A stretch of DNA of 64,000 bases from Limosilactobacillus pontis DSM 8475 (lineage in GTDB: Bacteria > Bacillota > Bacilli > Lactobacillales > Lactobacillaceae): contig NZ_AZGO01000065.1 in the NCBI RefSeq assembly GCF_001435345.1, positions 9,925 to 73,924 on the forward strand. The letters run 5' to 3'. Shown here piece after piece: positions 27,891 through 37,143 of this stretch. Both the position numbers and the translations under genes were made by a program. Under the pieces are notes generated by a model. The model searched no databases and was not told where the DNA came from. It saw only the letters and a list, made by a program, of their open reading frames with translations. Positions within the stretch are counted from its first letter, which is position 1; the number at the start of each line of letters is the position of its first letter.

Positions 27891-28574
27891 ATGGCAGAAA
27901 AAGAATTTCGTGAAGAAAAGAAGAAGGAAACGGAAAAGCTGGTCCACAAGCTGATCCAGGAGATTGATGAGCACCCGGACAAGGTGAACAACTACTATGA
28001 TCTGGGTTCTCTGTTGACCCGTTTGAATGACTACACCCAGGCTGAAGAATTGTTCATGAAGGCGCTTGGAATCTTCGAGGCCAAAAATGACCGGGAAGCC
28101 CAGGACCTGCTGAACTACGGTTTGGGGAACCTTTACTACGAGGTTGGTAAGGTTAATCGGGCCATCGAACTCTACAATAAGATCGAAGACGGTAAGCTCA
28201 AAGCGGACGCCTACCTGATGCTGGCCCAGAGCTACATGAAGAAGGGGCAGCATAAACAGGCCGTGGCGTACGGTCTGACCGCCCATGAGCTACGGAAAGA
28301 GGATCCGGCTATCAATCAGGTAATCGGGGACTCACTGTTGGCCCTCGGTGAATTTACTAAGGCCAAGGAGTACTACGATGCGATCTTGAAGCGGCACCCA
28401 GGCCGGGCTGACACCCAGTTCAACCGGGGGATCGTCGCCATGGTCCTCGGCGAGCCTTACAAGGACTACCTCGCCCAGGCCAAGCAGCTGGACCTCAACT
28501 ACTACCAGAAGAGTGAACAGCGCCTGGCCGACATCGAAAAGACCCTGCAGAAGACCCAGGGCAAAAACAATTGA
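27891..28574 (+). CDS. Tetratricopeptide repeat protein
   Basis: A 227-residue protein made mostly of TPR helices. Repeats are visible at about residues 28-61 (NNYYDLGSLLTRLNDYTQAEELF), 64-97 (NYGLGNLYYEVGKVNRAIELY), 103-130 and 137-170 (IGDSLLALGEFTKAKEYYDAIL). TPR arrays bind partner proteins; no catalytic part is present. The frame is open further upstream within the phosphatase gene, but AAAGGGG and ATG 27891 fix the start. It sits between a histidine phosphatase and recD2, the usual lactobacillus context for this unnamed protein. Confidence 0.88.
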   Translation: MAEKEFREEKKKETEKLVHKLIQEIDEHPDKVNNYYDLGSLLTRLNDYTQAEELFMKALGIFEAKNDREAQDLLNYGLGNLYYEVGKVNRAIELYNKIEDGKLKADAYLMLAQSYMKKGQHKQAVAYGLTAHELRKEDPAINQVIGDSLLALGEFTKAKEYYDAILKRHPGRADTQFNRGIVAMVLGEPYKDYLAQAKQLDLNYYQKSEQRLADIEKTLQKTQGKNN

Positions 28575-28598
28575 TCCCGTTTGGAAAGGATGACTTCA

Positions 28599-31082
28599 AT
28601 GGCAGCTGAAATGGATCTATTTAAGACGCCGACGGAGCCGTCTTTTTTTGTTGGGCAGGTCCAGTCGGAAATTTTCACCAGCCCAGACTCCTTTTATAAA
28701 GTCCTGATTGTCTCGGTGGAGGAGGCTAATTTTGACTGGAATGAGACTGAGATCACCGTCACCGGGAGTTTCGGCGACCTCAGCGACGATCGCACCTATC
28801 GCTTTGAGGGTCAGCTGGTCGACCATCCGCGCTACGGTCGTCAGTTTCAGGCCCAGTCCTACCATATCAACCAGCCGACCAGTCGGGACGGGTTGATCGA
28901 CTTCCTGTCTGGCAAGCAGTTTAGTGGGGTCGGCAAGAAAACGGCCGAGAAGATCGTCGACACCTTGGGGACGGACGCCATCGCGAAGATCAACCGTGAC
29001 CCCCACGTGCTGGATTCAATCACTCTCCGCCACGGGGTTAAACAGTCGATCATCGAGAACCTCCAGGCCAGCCAGGGGATGGACCAGATCATCATCGGGC
29101 TGAATGACCTGGGCTTCGGGAGCAACCTCAGTAGCACCATCTTTGACAAGTATGGCGACGAGACCCTCCACGTAATCCGGGGGAACCCTTACAAGTTGGC
29201 CCAAGACATTGACGGGATCAGCTTTAAGCGGGCTGACCAGGTGGCAAACCAGATGAAGATCGCCCCCGATGACCCCCGGCGGATCACGGCGGCCATCTTC
29301 CAGAGCCTCGATGATTTGATGATGGCCACCGGGGATACCTACACCAGCAGCCAGCCCCTCCTTTCGCAGACGGTCCGCCTGCTTAACGAGAGCGGAGCCG
29401 GGCAGGTTGGCGTAAATGCGATTTCGGATCAGATCGTGGCCTTGGAGAAAAAGGACGCCATCAACTATGAGGACCAGCGAATATACCCGGCGTCCCTCTA
29501 CAAGGCGGAGTGGCAGATTGCCGATCACCTGCACCGGTTGATGAACGCCCCAGAAGAGGAACTCGACCAGAAGACGGTTGACCAGACCGTCGATAAGGTC
29601 AGTGTCCAGACCGGGATCAAGTATGACCCGGTTCAGGAGCGGGCAATCAAGATGGCCCTCAACCATAAGGTGATGCTGTTGACCGGGGGGCCTGGGACCG
29701 GTAAGACCACAATTATCAAGGGGATCGTGGCGGCCTATGCCCGTCTGCACCAGATTTCCCTTGACCTGGATGAATATAAGGACAACGCCTTCCCGGTCCT
29801 GCTGGCCGCCCCAACCGGCCGGGCTGCCAAACGGATGAGCGAGGCGACCGACCTGCCGGCCAGCACCATTCATCGGATGCTGGGGCTCAACGGGCGTGAG
29901 CTGCCGACCGACATGAACGCCCGGGACATCAAGGGGGCACTGCTGATCATTGATGAGATGTCAATGGTCGACACCCTCCTCTTCAAGACCCTGGTCCAGG
30001 CGATTCCGACCGCGATGCACGTCGTCCTGGTTGGCGATAAGGACCAGCTGCCCTCGGTCAGTCCCGGTCAGGTCTTCCACGACCTGCTTAGCTTTCCGGA
30101 GATCCCCCGGGTGGAATTGACCAACATTCACCGGCAGGCGGCCGATTCGACCATCATCCCATTGGCCCATGCCATCAAGGAGGGACACCTGCCGGCCGAC
30201 CTGACCAACCGCCTGCCGGATCGTTCCTTCATCAAGTGTCATACCCCCCAGGTGCCAAGCATCATTAACCAGATCATCACCCTGTCGGCCAAGCGGGGTT
30301 ACACCGCTGCCGATGTTCAGATTCTGGCCCCGATGTATCGCGGCCAGGCCGGGGTCGACAACCTCAACCAGCTTGCCCAGCAGTCCTATAATCCGCCGGC
30401 CAAGGGCAAGCAGGAGGTCGCGTTCCGGGGGCAGATCTTCCGGGTGGGAGATAAGGTCCTCCAGCTAGTCAATAGCCCGGAGAACAACGTCTTCAATGGC
30501 GACATTGGTCAGATCACGGCCGTCGAGACGGGGGCCAAGAAGGGGGGGGAGCGGACCGATACGATCACGATTGACTTCGATGGTAACGAGGTCAATTACG
30601 GTCGTCAGGAATGGACGCAGATCCGTCTGGCCTACTGTATCTCAATTCATAAGGCCCAGGGGAGTCAGTTCAAGATGGTCCTTTTGCCCCTGGTCCGGCA
30701 GTTTAGCCGGATGCTTCAGCGGAATCTGGTCTACACGGCAGTGACCCGGGCAGCCGAGAAGCTGGTTTTAATCGGTGAACCAGCCGCCCTGGTGACGGCC
30801 ACCCAGCACACGGGTGAGAATCGGCAAACGTCCCTGCCGCAACGGCTGGTGACGGTCTGGCAGCGCCATGATCAGTTGAAGTCACCGCTGGATAAGCCCA
30901 TCGCACGGCCCCAGCATGCTGCCTCGCAGGTGGTGCCGCAGATTAAGAGTACCGATGTGTTAGAACCGGTCGCCCAATCCCCAGCTCCCGATCAGCCAGC
31001 TATCCTGACGGCGGCGATGATTGAAGATCAGCAAATCGACCCGATGATCGGGATGGCTGGTCTCACCCCTGATAACTGCTAG
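28599..31082 (+). CDS. recD2: ATP-dependent DNA helicase RecD2
   Basis: An 827-residue SF1B 5'-to-3' helicase of the RecD2 type that works without RecBC. It has the long N-terminal region with helix-hairpin-helix motifs (about 100-190, including FSGVGKKTAEKIVD), Walker A LTGGPGTGKTTIIKG near residue 360, LIIDEMSMVD near 448 as motif II, and the C-terminal AYCISIHKAQGSQF. A proline-rich tail follows. ATG 28599 is nine bases past GAAAGGA; earlier starts lie within the ribosome-binding site. Homologues act in repair and replication-fork protection. Confidence 0.94.
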   Translation: MAAEMDLFKTPTEPSFFVGQVQSEIFTSPDSFYKVLIVSVEEANFDWNETEITVTGSFGDLSDDRTYRFEGQLVDHPRYGRQFQAQSYHINQPTSRDGLIDFLSGKQFSGVGKKTAEKIVDTLGTDAIAKINRDPHVLDSITLRHGVKQSIIENLQASQGMDQIIIGLNDLGFGSNLSSTIFDKYGDETLHVIRGNPYKLAQDIDGISFKRADQVANQMKIAPDDPRRITAAIFQSLDDLMMATGDTYTSSQPLLSQTVRLLNESGAGQVGVNAISDQIVALEKKDAINYEDQRIYPASLYKAEWQIADHLHRLMNAPEEELDQKTVDQTVDKVSVQTGIKYDPVQERAIKMALNHKVMLLTGGPGTGKTTIIKGIVAAYARLHQISLDLDEYKDNAFPVLLAAPTGRAAKRMSEATDLPASTIHRMLGLNGRELPTDMNARDIKGALLIIDEMSMVDTLLFKTLVQAIPTAMHVVLVGDKDQLPSVSPGQVFHDLLSFPEIPRVELTNIHRQAADSTIIPLAHAIKEGHLPADLTNRLPDRSFIKCHTPQVPSIINQIITLSAKRGYTAADVQILAPMYRGQAGVDNLNQLAQQSYNPPAKGKQEVAFRGQIFRVGDKVLQLVNSPENNVFNGDIGQITAVETGAKKGGERTDTITIDFDGNEVNYGRQEWTQIRLAYCISIHKAQGSQFKMVLLPLVRQFSRMLQRNLVYTAVTRAAEKLVLIGEPAALVTATQHTGENRQTSLPQRLVTVWQRHDQLKSPLDKPIARPQHAASQVVPQIKSTDVLEPVAQSPAPDQPAILTAAMIEDQQIDPMIGMAGLTPDNC

Positions 31083-31103
31083 TAACGTAAATTTAACTTA
31101 ATC

Positions 31104-31141
31104 AACCATTCATTTGTTGCGATAATGAAGGTGGATTTTTT
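31104..31141 (+). terminator. Terminator after recD2
   Basis: ACC-TTCAT (31105-31112, one unpaired A) can pair with ATGAA-GGT (31124-31132), followed by GGATTTTTT. The stem is imperfect. Confidence 0.5.
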
Positions 31142-31168
31142 GCATTGACTTAAAAGGAGCACAGAAAC

Positions 31169-32146
31169 ATGACGCAGATTAAGAACGCTGAGAATGTCCG
31201 CCTGTTTGCCTTAAACTCAAACCGGCCCTTGGCTAAGAGCATTGCCAACCGGATTGGCTTGCCATTGAGTAAGGCCTCCATCAGCCACTTTGCTGACGGG
31301 GAGATCAAGATCACGATTGACGAGAGTGTCCGGGGCTGTGAGGTTTACGTGATCCAGTCTGTTTCGGACCCGGTCAACACTAACCTGATGGAACTCCTGA
31401 TCATGGTTGACGCCCTGCGGCGGGCCAGTGCGGCGAAGATCAACGTGGTCATGCCCTACTATGGCTATGCCCGCCAGGATCGGAAGGCCCGGAGCCGGGA
31501 ACCAATTACGGCCAAGCTGATCGCCAACCTCCTGGAAATGGATCAGATCGACCGCCTGGTCACCATTGACCTGCACGCCGCCCAAGTTCAAGGCTTCTTC
31601 GACATTCCAGTTGATCACCTCCAAGCCACCAGCCTCTTTGCCAGCTACTGTGAGCAGCATGGCCTGACTGGGGATGACGTTGTCGTTGTTTCACCCGACC
31701 ACGCCGGAGTTAACCTGGCCCGGAAGTTTGCCGAACACATCAAGGCGCCGATCGCCATCGTCGACAACCGGGCAGATGAGGTCCGGGAGCGGACCAGCCA
31801 GGAAGTTCCGGAATACGTCATCGGTGACGTCGAAGGACGGACTGCACTGGTGGTTGACGATATTGTCGATACTGGGGTCCGGATGAAACTTTCTGCTGCC
31901 GCCCTGCAGAAGTTTGGTGCCAAGCGGATCTTTGGGATTGCGACCCACGCCGTCCTCTCCGGTGATGCCGTCAATATCCTGGAAGACTCTGGATTGGAGA
32001 AGATGATCGTCACGGATACCATCCAGTTGCCAGAGGAGAAGTGTTTCGATAAGCTAGTCCGGTTGTCAGTGGCTGACCTGCTGGCCGAGGCGATGGTTCG
32101 CATCCATAATCATCAGTCTATTGATACGCTATTTAATCGCAAGTAA
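31169..32146 (+). CDS. prs: Ribose-phosphate pyrophosphokinase
   Basis: A 325-residue PRPP synthase transferring pyrophosphate from ATP to ribose 5-phosphate for purine, pyrimidine, histidine and tryptophan synthesis. FALNSNRPLAKSIANRIG, NVVMPYYGYARQDRKARSREPITAKL (the ATP loop) and ALVVDDIVDTGVRM (the PRPP motif, about residue 226) are all present. AAAAGGAG precedes ATG 31169. Many lactobacilli carry two prs copies; whether another exists cannot be told here. It is monocistronic, with terminators on both sides. Confidence 0.96.
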   Translation: MTQIKNAENVRLFALNSNRPLAKSIANRIGLPLSKASISHFADGEIKITIDESVRGCEVYVIQSVSDPVNTNLMELLIMVDALRRASAAKINVVMPYYGYARQDRKARSREPITAKLIANLLEMDQIDRLVTIDLHAAQVQGFFDIPVDHLQATSLFASYCEQHGLTGDDVVVVSPDHAGVNLARKFAEHIKAPIAIVDNRADEVRERTSQEVPEYVIGDVEGRTALVVDDIVDTGVRMKLSAAALQKFGAKRIFGIATHAVLSGDAVNILEDSGLEKMIVTDTIQLPEEKCFDKLVRLSVADLLAEAMVRIHNHQSIDTLFNRK

Positions 32147-32159
32147 GAATTGCTATCCA

Positions 32160-32204
32160 AAAACAAGCGACGCAAGCTGATTAGCTTCAGTTTGCGTCGC
32201 TTTT
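32160..32204. terminator. Bidirectional terminator between prs and dapF
   Basis: AAGCGACGCAA (32165-32175) pairs perfectly with TTGCGTCGCTT (32192-32202), with A-rich and T-rich flanks. It serves the convergent prs (+) and dapF (-). Confidence 0.85.
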
Positions 32205-32212
32205 CATATTAG

Positions 32213-33205
32213 TTAATCAATGAGACCCAGCTGAGGGAGCTGGCTGACAAAGGCCTGGTAGGCTGCCTGCTCCCCGGTGGTTGTGATCTGACACTGGACC
32301 GCTGCCCGGTGGAGATCCGCCTCATCCACCACAATCTCGTGGGTGAAGGTCGCATTACCGATCAGTTCAATCCAGTATTCCTGGTTCTGGAAGTGGACGA
32401 TGGTCCGCACCTTGCCGCCCGGGTTGAAAACCTCAATCGGCTGATCGAAGTCGGCAGCCTCGGGGTGGAGGAGGACGAAGGCCAAGCTGGTGGCCGACAT
32501 CCCGGTTCCACAGGCGTTGGTGAAGCCTACCCCACGCTCATAGGTACGGACGAAGAGTTGATTATGACCAAGAATGTGGGCGAAGTTGACGTTGACCCCG
32601 TCATTGAAGTAGGGGTTCTTCCCGTTTAGACGGTGGCCAATCACGCCGAGAACGTCATCCTGGAGGGCCGGACGGTCAACGAAGCTGATCAGGTGGGGGT
32701 TAGGGACCGCAATGGCACTGAAACGTAGGCGGGGCCAGAGTTCTGGTGCTGGGGTGTCGAGTAGGCGGTCGTGGCCGAGGTTATCAAAAGGGAGGGCGTC
32801 CTTGGCGAAACGGACCGGTGAGATTTCGACGGCAAAGGCGGGCACCCCGGGGGCCAGGTCATCCTGCTTGCGGACCCGAAGGCTGGCGTCCTTGGTATCG
32901 ACCTTGAACTGGTCAAGCTGGTCACGGTTGGCAACGTAACGGGCCACCGTCCGCAGTCCGTTGCCGCACATGGTAGCCTCGCTACCGTCAGCGTTGATCA
33001 CCCGCATCTGGGCTTGGGCACCTGGACGGAATGGTCGATCGACCACCAGAACCCCGTCGGCACCGCCCAGCAGTCCGGTCTGGGGGTTAGTGACCTGTTG
33101 GGTCAGTTGACGGAGCTCAGGGTCGGTCAATGGCTGATCAAGAGTGGTCTGGTCAAGGATGAAGAACTGGTTCTGGGAACCGTGGACTTTGAGTAGGGTT
33201 GGCAT
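32213..33205 (-). CDS. dapF: Diaminopimelate epimerase
   Basis: A 330-residue epimerase converting LL- to meso-diaminopimelate for lysine and peptidoglycan. LLKVHGSQNQFFILD opens it; the two catalytic cysteines lie in ATMCGNGLRTVARY (about 85) and FTNACGTGMSATSLA (about 230). The frame is open beyond 33205, but AGGAGG sits seven bases before ATG 33205. The length exceeds E. coli DapF (274) in the usual lactobacillus manner. It follows lysC by 16 bases in a leftward operon convergent with prs. Confidence 0.95.
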   Translation of the reverse strand: MPTLLKVHGSQNQFFILDQTTLDQPLTDPELRQLTQQVTNPQTGLLGGADGVLVVDRPFRPGAQAQMRVINADGSEATMCGNGLRTVARYVANRDQLDQFKVDTKDASLRVRKQDDLAPGVPAFAVEISPVRFAKDALPFDNLGHDRLLDTPAPELWPRLRFSAIAVPNPHLISFVDRPALQDDVLGVIGHRLNGKNPYFNDGVNVNFAHILGHNQLFVRTYERGVGFTNACGTGMSATSLAFVLLHPEAADFDQPIEVFNPGGKVRTIVHFQNQEYWIELIGNATFTHEIVVDEADLHRAAVQCQITTTGEQAAYQAFVSQLPQLGLID

Positions 33206-33221
33206 GTACATTCCTCCTAAC

Positions 33222-34580
33222 TTAGTTGGCAAAGAAACGGTGGTAGATTGCACGGACGGCGTTGTCGGCATCCTGGTCGTCGGTACCGATCATGATCGAG
33301 ATTCGGGATGCTCCCTGATTGATCATCGGTACGGCGATGTGGTTATGGGCCAGGGGGGCCAGAATATCGTTGATGACCCCGATCAGGTTACGCATCCCTT
33401 CGCCGACGACCATGGTGATGGCGTAGTTATTGATCCACTCAAGTCGGTCGGGATTGACCGCCTCTTGAATCTTGTTGGAGATGGTGTCGATCAGCTGGTC
33501 GTCAACCAGGTTGCGGTCCATGATAATGGTGATGTCGTCGATTCCTGATGGCATGTGTTCGTATGAAACGTGGTACTTGGCTAGAATTTCCAAAATCCGC
33601 AGGGTGAAACCGGTCTGCTTGTTGAGCAGGTACTTGTGGAGGTAGAGGGCCGCAAAATGCTTACCACTGACGATCCCGGTGACAATGTCGCTTGGTTGGA
33701 AGTCCTTGTCGGGAACGATCAGGGTGCCAGACTTCTCAGGGTGGTGGGTGTTCTTGACATTGATTGGAACATTGCCCTCGATTGCCGGGATTAGGGCCTC
33801 ATCATGGAAGACCGAGAAGCCGGCGTAGGAGAGCTCCCGCATCTCACGGTAGGTCATCTTGCGGATCGGCTGGGGCTCGTCGACTACGCTGGGGTTAGCT
33901 GCGTAGATGGCGTCGACGTCGGTGAAGTTTTCGTACAGGTCGGCGTGTAGGCCGCGGGCCAGGATTGCGCCAGTGATGTCGGAGCCGCCCCAGGAGAAGG
34001 TGGCAATGTGGCCAGCCAGGGTAATGCCGTAGAAACCGGGAAAGACCAGGAGCTCACTTTGCTTGGCCGTAAATTGATCGAGCAGGCTGTATGTCTCGGG
34101 GATTACGCTGGCGTTGTTTGGGGTTCCGGAAACCCGGATCCCGGCAGCTGTTGGGGTGACGAAGCGGGCTTCATAACCCAGGTGGTTGAGAATCAGGGCC
34201 ATCAACTGGGCGTTGGAACGCTCACCGTGGGCCTTGAAGGCGGCCAGCAGATATTGGTTGTTCGGGTAGTCCCCATTTGGCAGGTCGCGGAGGCGGTCGA
34301 TGATCGGTGTTAACTGGCTTGCCGGTAAGTGGAAGTGGTTGGCGATGGCCCGGTAGCGGTCGGTGACCTGCTGGAGGACATCATCCGTAGCTTGCCCGTC
34401 GATCACTGATCGGGCGTACTTGATCAGGAGGTCGGTGACCTTGGTGTCGCCGGCGTGGCGTTTACCGGGGGCGGAGGTAACGATCACTCGCCGCTCAGGG
34501 TCGGCCGTGATAATTTTAATTGCCTGGGCGAAGCTGTCCCCGTCAGCCAGAGAGCTGCCACCGAATTTAACTACTTTCAT
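33222..34580 (-). CDS. lysC: Aspartate kinase
   Basis: A 452-residue monofunctional aspartokinase making beta-aspartyl phosphate, the first step to DAP, lysine, methionine and threonine. KVVKFGGSSLADG binds ATP; FSWGGSDITGAILARGL and FTDVDAIYAANPSVV form the aspartate site; two C-terminal ACT domains (about 305-450) give allosteric control. Length and sequence match the Bacillus YclM class III type rather than the alpha/beta LysC. ATG 34580 is ten bases from AAAGGAG; a TTG at 34589 is too close. The lysine riboswitch lies across the divergent gap and does not cover this transcript. Confidence 0.95.
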   Translation of the reverse strand: MKVVKFGGSSLADGDSFAQAIKIITADPERRVIVTSAPGKRHAGDTKVTDLLIKYARSVIDGQATDDVLQQVTDRYRAIANHFHLPASQLTPIIDRLRDLPNGDYPNNQYLLAAFKAHGERSNAQLMALILNHLGYEARFVTPTAAGIRVSGTPNNASVIPETYSLLDQFTAKQSELLVFPGFYGITLAGHIATFSWGGSDITGAILARGLHADLYENFTDVDAIYAANPSVVDEPQPIRKMTYREMRELSYAGFSVFHDEALIPAIEGNVPINVKNTHHPEKSGTLIVPDKDFQPSDIVTGIVSGKHFAALYLHKYLLNKQTGFTLRILEILAKYHVSYEHMPSGIDDITIIMDRNLVDDQLIDTISNKIQEAVNPDRLEWINNYAITMVVGEGMRNLIGVINDILAPLAHNHIAVPMINQGASRISIMIGTDDQDADNAVRAIYHRFFAN

Positions 34581-34630
34581 CTTTCTCAAACTCCTTTGGA
34601 CGGATAATTAATAATCCTCATCATCGTCGA

Positions 34631-34671
34631 CTTATTTTAATCGAATTCTAACATGGAACTTAAAATAAGCA
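34631..34671 (-). promoter_or_regulatory. lysC promoter with overlapping 10-bp inverted repeat
   Basis: On the minus strand TTGCTT (34671-34666) and TAGAAT (34650-34645) are separated by about 15 to 16 bases, and TG-T before the latter makes an extended -10. A perfect inverted repeat CTTATTTTAA (34631-34640) / TTAAAATAAG (34660-34669), 19 bases apart, brackets the -10 and touches the -35. It may be an operator. Confidence 0.4.
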
Positions 34672-34797
34672 AGTATAATTATTCTAATCCGGCGTAATGT
34701 TAACGTTTTACTTCATATAACGGAATTAGATTAACCTGATAAAAATTAATTTAGCCTATTGACTTTCTCATAATTTATTATAAGCTAGAAACATAAA

Positions 34798-35030
34798 TCG
34801 AAGAGGTGCAGCCAACACCAGTAGTCGACCGGAACGATGCCAAGTATTGATGGTCGGTGAACAGGGCGGCTGCCGAAGCGCTCAGCCAGGCACGGCTGGG
34901 TTGGCTGGGGCGTGGTCGAATAGGTCACGGACTGTCGCAGGACGGATAGGAGCCTGCGTTGCGCTATCGACAGATGAAATGGATAATCAATGGGATCCAC
35001 TGTTTGTTTGCGCAGACAGTGGATTTTTTT
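34798..35030 (+). promoter_or_regulatory. Lysine riboswitch (L-box) with terminator
   Basis: The 492-base gap between lysC and lysA carries an L-box aptamer at about 34798-34970: AGAGGTGC at 34803, AGTAG, GCTGCCGAAGCGC at 34869-34881 and the GGACTGTCGCAGGA block near 34929 match the conserved lysine-riboswitch core. The expression platform is a terminator ATCCACTGT (34995-35003) / ACAGTGGAT (35016-35024) with eight Ts. Lysine binding should stop transcription of lysA and the genes after it. A promoter lies near TATTGA / TATAAG (34757-34784). Confidence 0.92.
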
Positions 35031-35072
35031 ATCAGTCGAATCCCCGCTACGGACAGCACAGGAGGGAACAAG

Positions 35073-36386
35073 ATGAATGAGCAATTAACTGAGCAACAGA
35101 TTAACGCCGCCGGCCACCTGACAATCGGTGGCTGTGACGCGATCGAACTGGCCCACAAGTATGGGACACCGCTGGTGGTTTACGACGTCAGCCGGATCCG
35201 TGACCAGATCCGCCGTTTTAAGAAGGTCTTCGAGGCCAACCAGGTGGATTACGAGGTCAGCTACGCCAGCAAGGCCTTCGCCGCTATTGCTATGTATCAG
35301 GTGGCTGCGGCGGCGGGCGCCCACATCGACGTGGTTTCCGGTGGGGAACTCTACACGGCGATCAAAGCTGGCTTTCCGATGGACCGGGTCAGCTTCCACG
35401 GCAATAATAAGTCTGCCGACGAGCTGGCGATGGCGATCCACCACCATGTCGGGGTGATCATGCTGGATAACTTCCACGAGACTGACCTCCTGTCCCAACT
35501 TCTGGAAGAAAATGACGCCAAAATCAAGGTCATGCTCCGGATCACCCCGGGGATTGCCGCCCATACTAATAAGTACATTCAAACGGGGCAGGTCGACAGC
35601 AAGTTCGGTTTCGACCTGGCATCCGGCCAAGCGGATGAGGCATTGGAAAAGGTCCTGGCTAACCCACGGATGGAGATGCTCGGTCTGCATGCCCATATCG
35701 GGTCGCAGATCTTTGAACTGGCCGGCTTCGAAGGGGTCGCTGACAAGCTGGTCGAGGTGGCCAGCCACTGGCAAGCAAAGTACGGCTACCAGGCCCGGGT
35801 CATCAACGTCGGGGGCGGCTTCGGGATTCGCTACGTCAGCGTTGATCACCCGCTGATGCCAGAGGAGTTCGTCGACGCCATCATCAAGGCGATCAAAACG
35901 GCAGTAGCCAAGACCAACCTGGACCTGCCGGCCATCTGGATTGAACCTGGTCGGTCGATTGTTGGCCCCGCGGGTTATAACCTCTACACGGTGGGTTCGC
36001 GCAAGGACGTACCGGGATTGAAACCCTATGTAACCGTTGATGGGGGGATGGGTGACAACATCCGGCCAGCGCTTTACCAGGCCGAGTACGAGACGGTGCT
36101 GGCCAGCAACCCCCACGCCCCGATCGAGGAACACGTTCGCCTGGCCGGCAAGTACTGTGAGTCCGGCGATATCCTGAGTCAGGACCAGGGGCTACCGGCG
36201 ACCAAGCCTGGCGACGTACTGGCAATGCTGGATACCGGCGCGTACGGTTACGCGATGGCCTCCAACTATAACCGTAACCCGCGGCCAGCGGTGGTCTTCG
36301 CCGAAAACGGCCATGACCAGCTGGTAATTGAACGCGAGAGCTATGCCGACCTGGTGCACCTAGACCGGCCCTATGAACAACAATAA
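35073..36386 (+). CDS. lysA: Diaminopimelate decarboxylase
   Basis: A 437-residue PLP enzyme of alanine racemase fold type III that decarboxylates meso-DAP to lysine. The PLP lysine is in VSYASKAFAA (about residue 67); LGLHAHIGSQIFE, NVGGGFGIRY, IEPGRSIVGPAGY and GKYCESGDIL (active-site Cys) are all present. The open frame extends upstream into the riboswitch terminator, so ATG 35073 with GGAGGG is the start. It heads the rightward lysine operon and is directly behind the L-box. Confidence 0.96.
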   Translation: MNEQLTEQQINAAGHLTIGGCDAIELAHKYGTPLVVYDVSRIRDQIRRFKKVFEANQVDYEVSYASKAFAAIAMYQVAAAAGAHIDVVSGGELYTAIKAGFPMDRVSFHGNNKSADELAMAIHHHVGVIMLDNFHETDLLSQLLEENDAKIKVMLRITPGIAAHTNKYIQTGQVDSKFGFDLASGQADEALEKVLANPRMEMLGLHAHIGSQIFELAGFEGVADKLVEVASHWQAKYGYQARVINVGGGFGIRYVSVDHPLMPEEFVDAIIKAIKTAVAKTNLDLPAIWIEPGRSIVGPAGYNLYTVGSRKDVPGLKPYVTVDGGMGDNIRPALYQAEYETVLASNPHAPIEEHVRLAGKYCESGDILSQDQGLPATKPGDVLAMLDTGAYGYAMASNYNRNPRPAVVFAENGHDQLVIERESYADLVHLDRPYEQQ

Positions 36387-36423
36387 TGATTCCTTATAAA
36401 ATATGTAGAAAGAGGTTAGCAAC

Positions 36424-37134
36424 ATGGCAAAATTAGACGCACAGACGATCATTAACTACATCGGTAACGCCCCTAAGAAGACCCCCGTCAAGGTCTACCT
36501 GCGTGGGAACCTGGCCGATCTGGAATTTCCTCAAGGGGTTCAGCACTTCACCGAGGCCCACAGTGGAGTAATCTTCGGTGATTGGGCAGACGTCCAGCCC
36601 TTCCTTGAACAGGCCGGCGACCGGATTGCCGACTACCACGTCGAAAACGACGCCCGCAACTCCGCTGTCCCGTTGCTTGACCTGAAGGGGATCAACGCCC
36701 GGATCGAACCGGGGGCGATCATCAGGGATAAGGTCCTGATTGGTGACAACGCCGTCATCATGATGGGAGCCACAATCAATATTGGTGCTGAGATCGGTGC
36801 CGACTCGATGATCGACATGGGCGCCATCCTCGGTGGCCGGGCGATCGTCGGTAAGCACTGTCACATCGGTGCCGGGACCGTTCTCGCCGGGGTGGTTGAA
36901 CCTGCCTCTGCCCAGCCGGTGCGAATTGATGACAATGTCCTGATCGGGGCCAATGCCGTGGTGATCGAGGGGATTCACGTTGGTGAGGGTGCCGTGGTCG
37001 CCGCCGGGGCGATCGTCACCCATGACGTGGCACCGCACACGATGGTCGCCGGGGTACCCGCCAAGTTTATCAAGAATGTCGACCAACAGACTGAGAGTAA
37101 GACGGCCCTGGAAGACGGCCTCAGGAAGCTGTAG
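36424..37134 (+). CDS. dapH: Tetrahydrodipicolinate N-acetyltransferase
   Basis: A 236-residue left-handed beta-helix enzyme that acetylates 2,3,4,5-tetrahydrodipicolinate, committing the route to the acetylated DAP branch. The N-terminal helical part ([20 protein letters not shown]) is the DapH family domain; hexapeptide repeats run from about 85 to 205 ([22 protein letters not shown]). Some databases call the same family dapD. AAAGAGGTTAGC precedes ATG 36424. It is 37 bases after lysA and nine before the deacetylase. Confidence 0.94.
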   Translation: MAKLDAQTIINYIGNAPKKTPVKVYLRGNLADLEFPQGVQHFTEAHSGVIFGDWADVQPFLEQAGDRIADYHVENDARNSAVPLLDLKGINARIEPGAIIRDKVLIGDNAVIMMGATINIGAEIGADSMIDMGAILGGRAIVGKHCHIGAGTVLAGVVEPASAQPVRIDDNVLIGANAVVIEGIHVGEGAVVAAGAIVTHDVAPHTMVAGVPAKFIKNVDQQTESKTALEDGLRKL

Positions 37135-37143
37135 GGTGAGCAG

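Noticed and set aside
34959-35072. N-terminal extension of lysA
   Set aside because: It lies in the lysine-riboswitch terminator; ATG 35073 has the ribosome-binding site.
35085-36134. Long open frame (349 codons) on the minus strand inside lysA
   Set aside because: It is the antisense shadow of a fully conserved lysA; the composition (Val/Asp/His-rich) and lack of a ribosome-binding site are those of a mirror frame in GC-rich DNA.
36433-37086. 217-codon minus-strand frame inside dapH
   Set aside because: Mirror of hexapeptide-repeat codons, giving Gly/Asp/His-rich low-complexity sequence.
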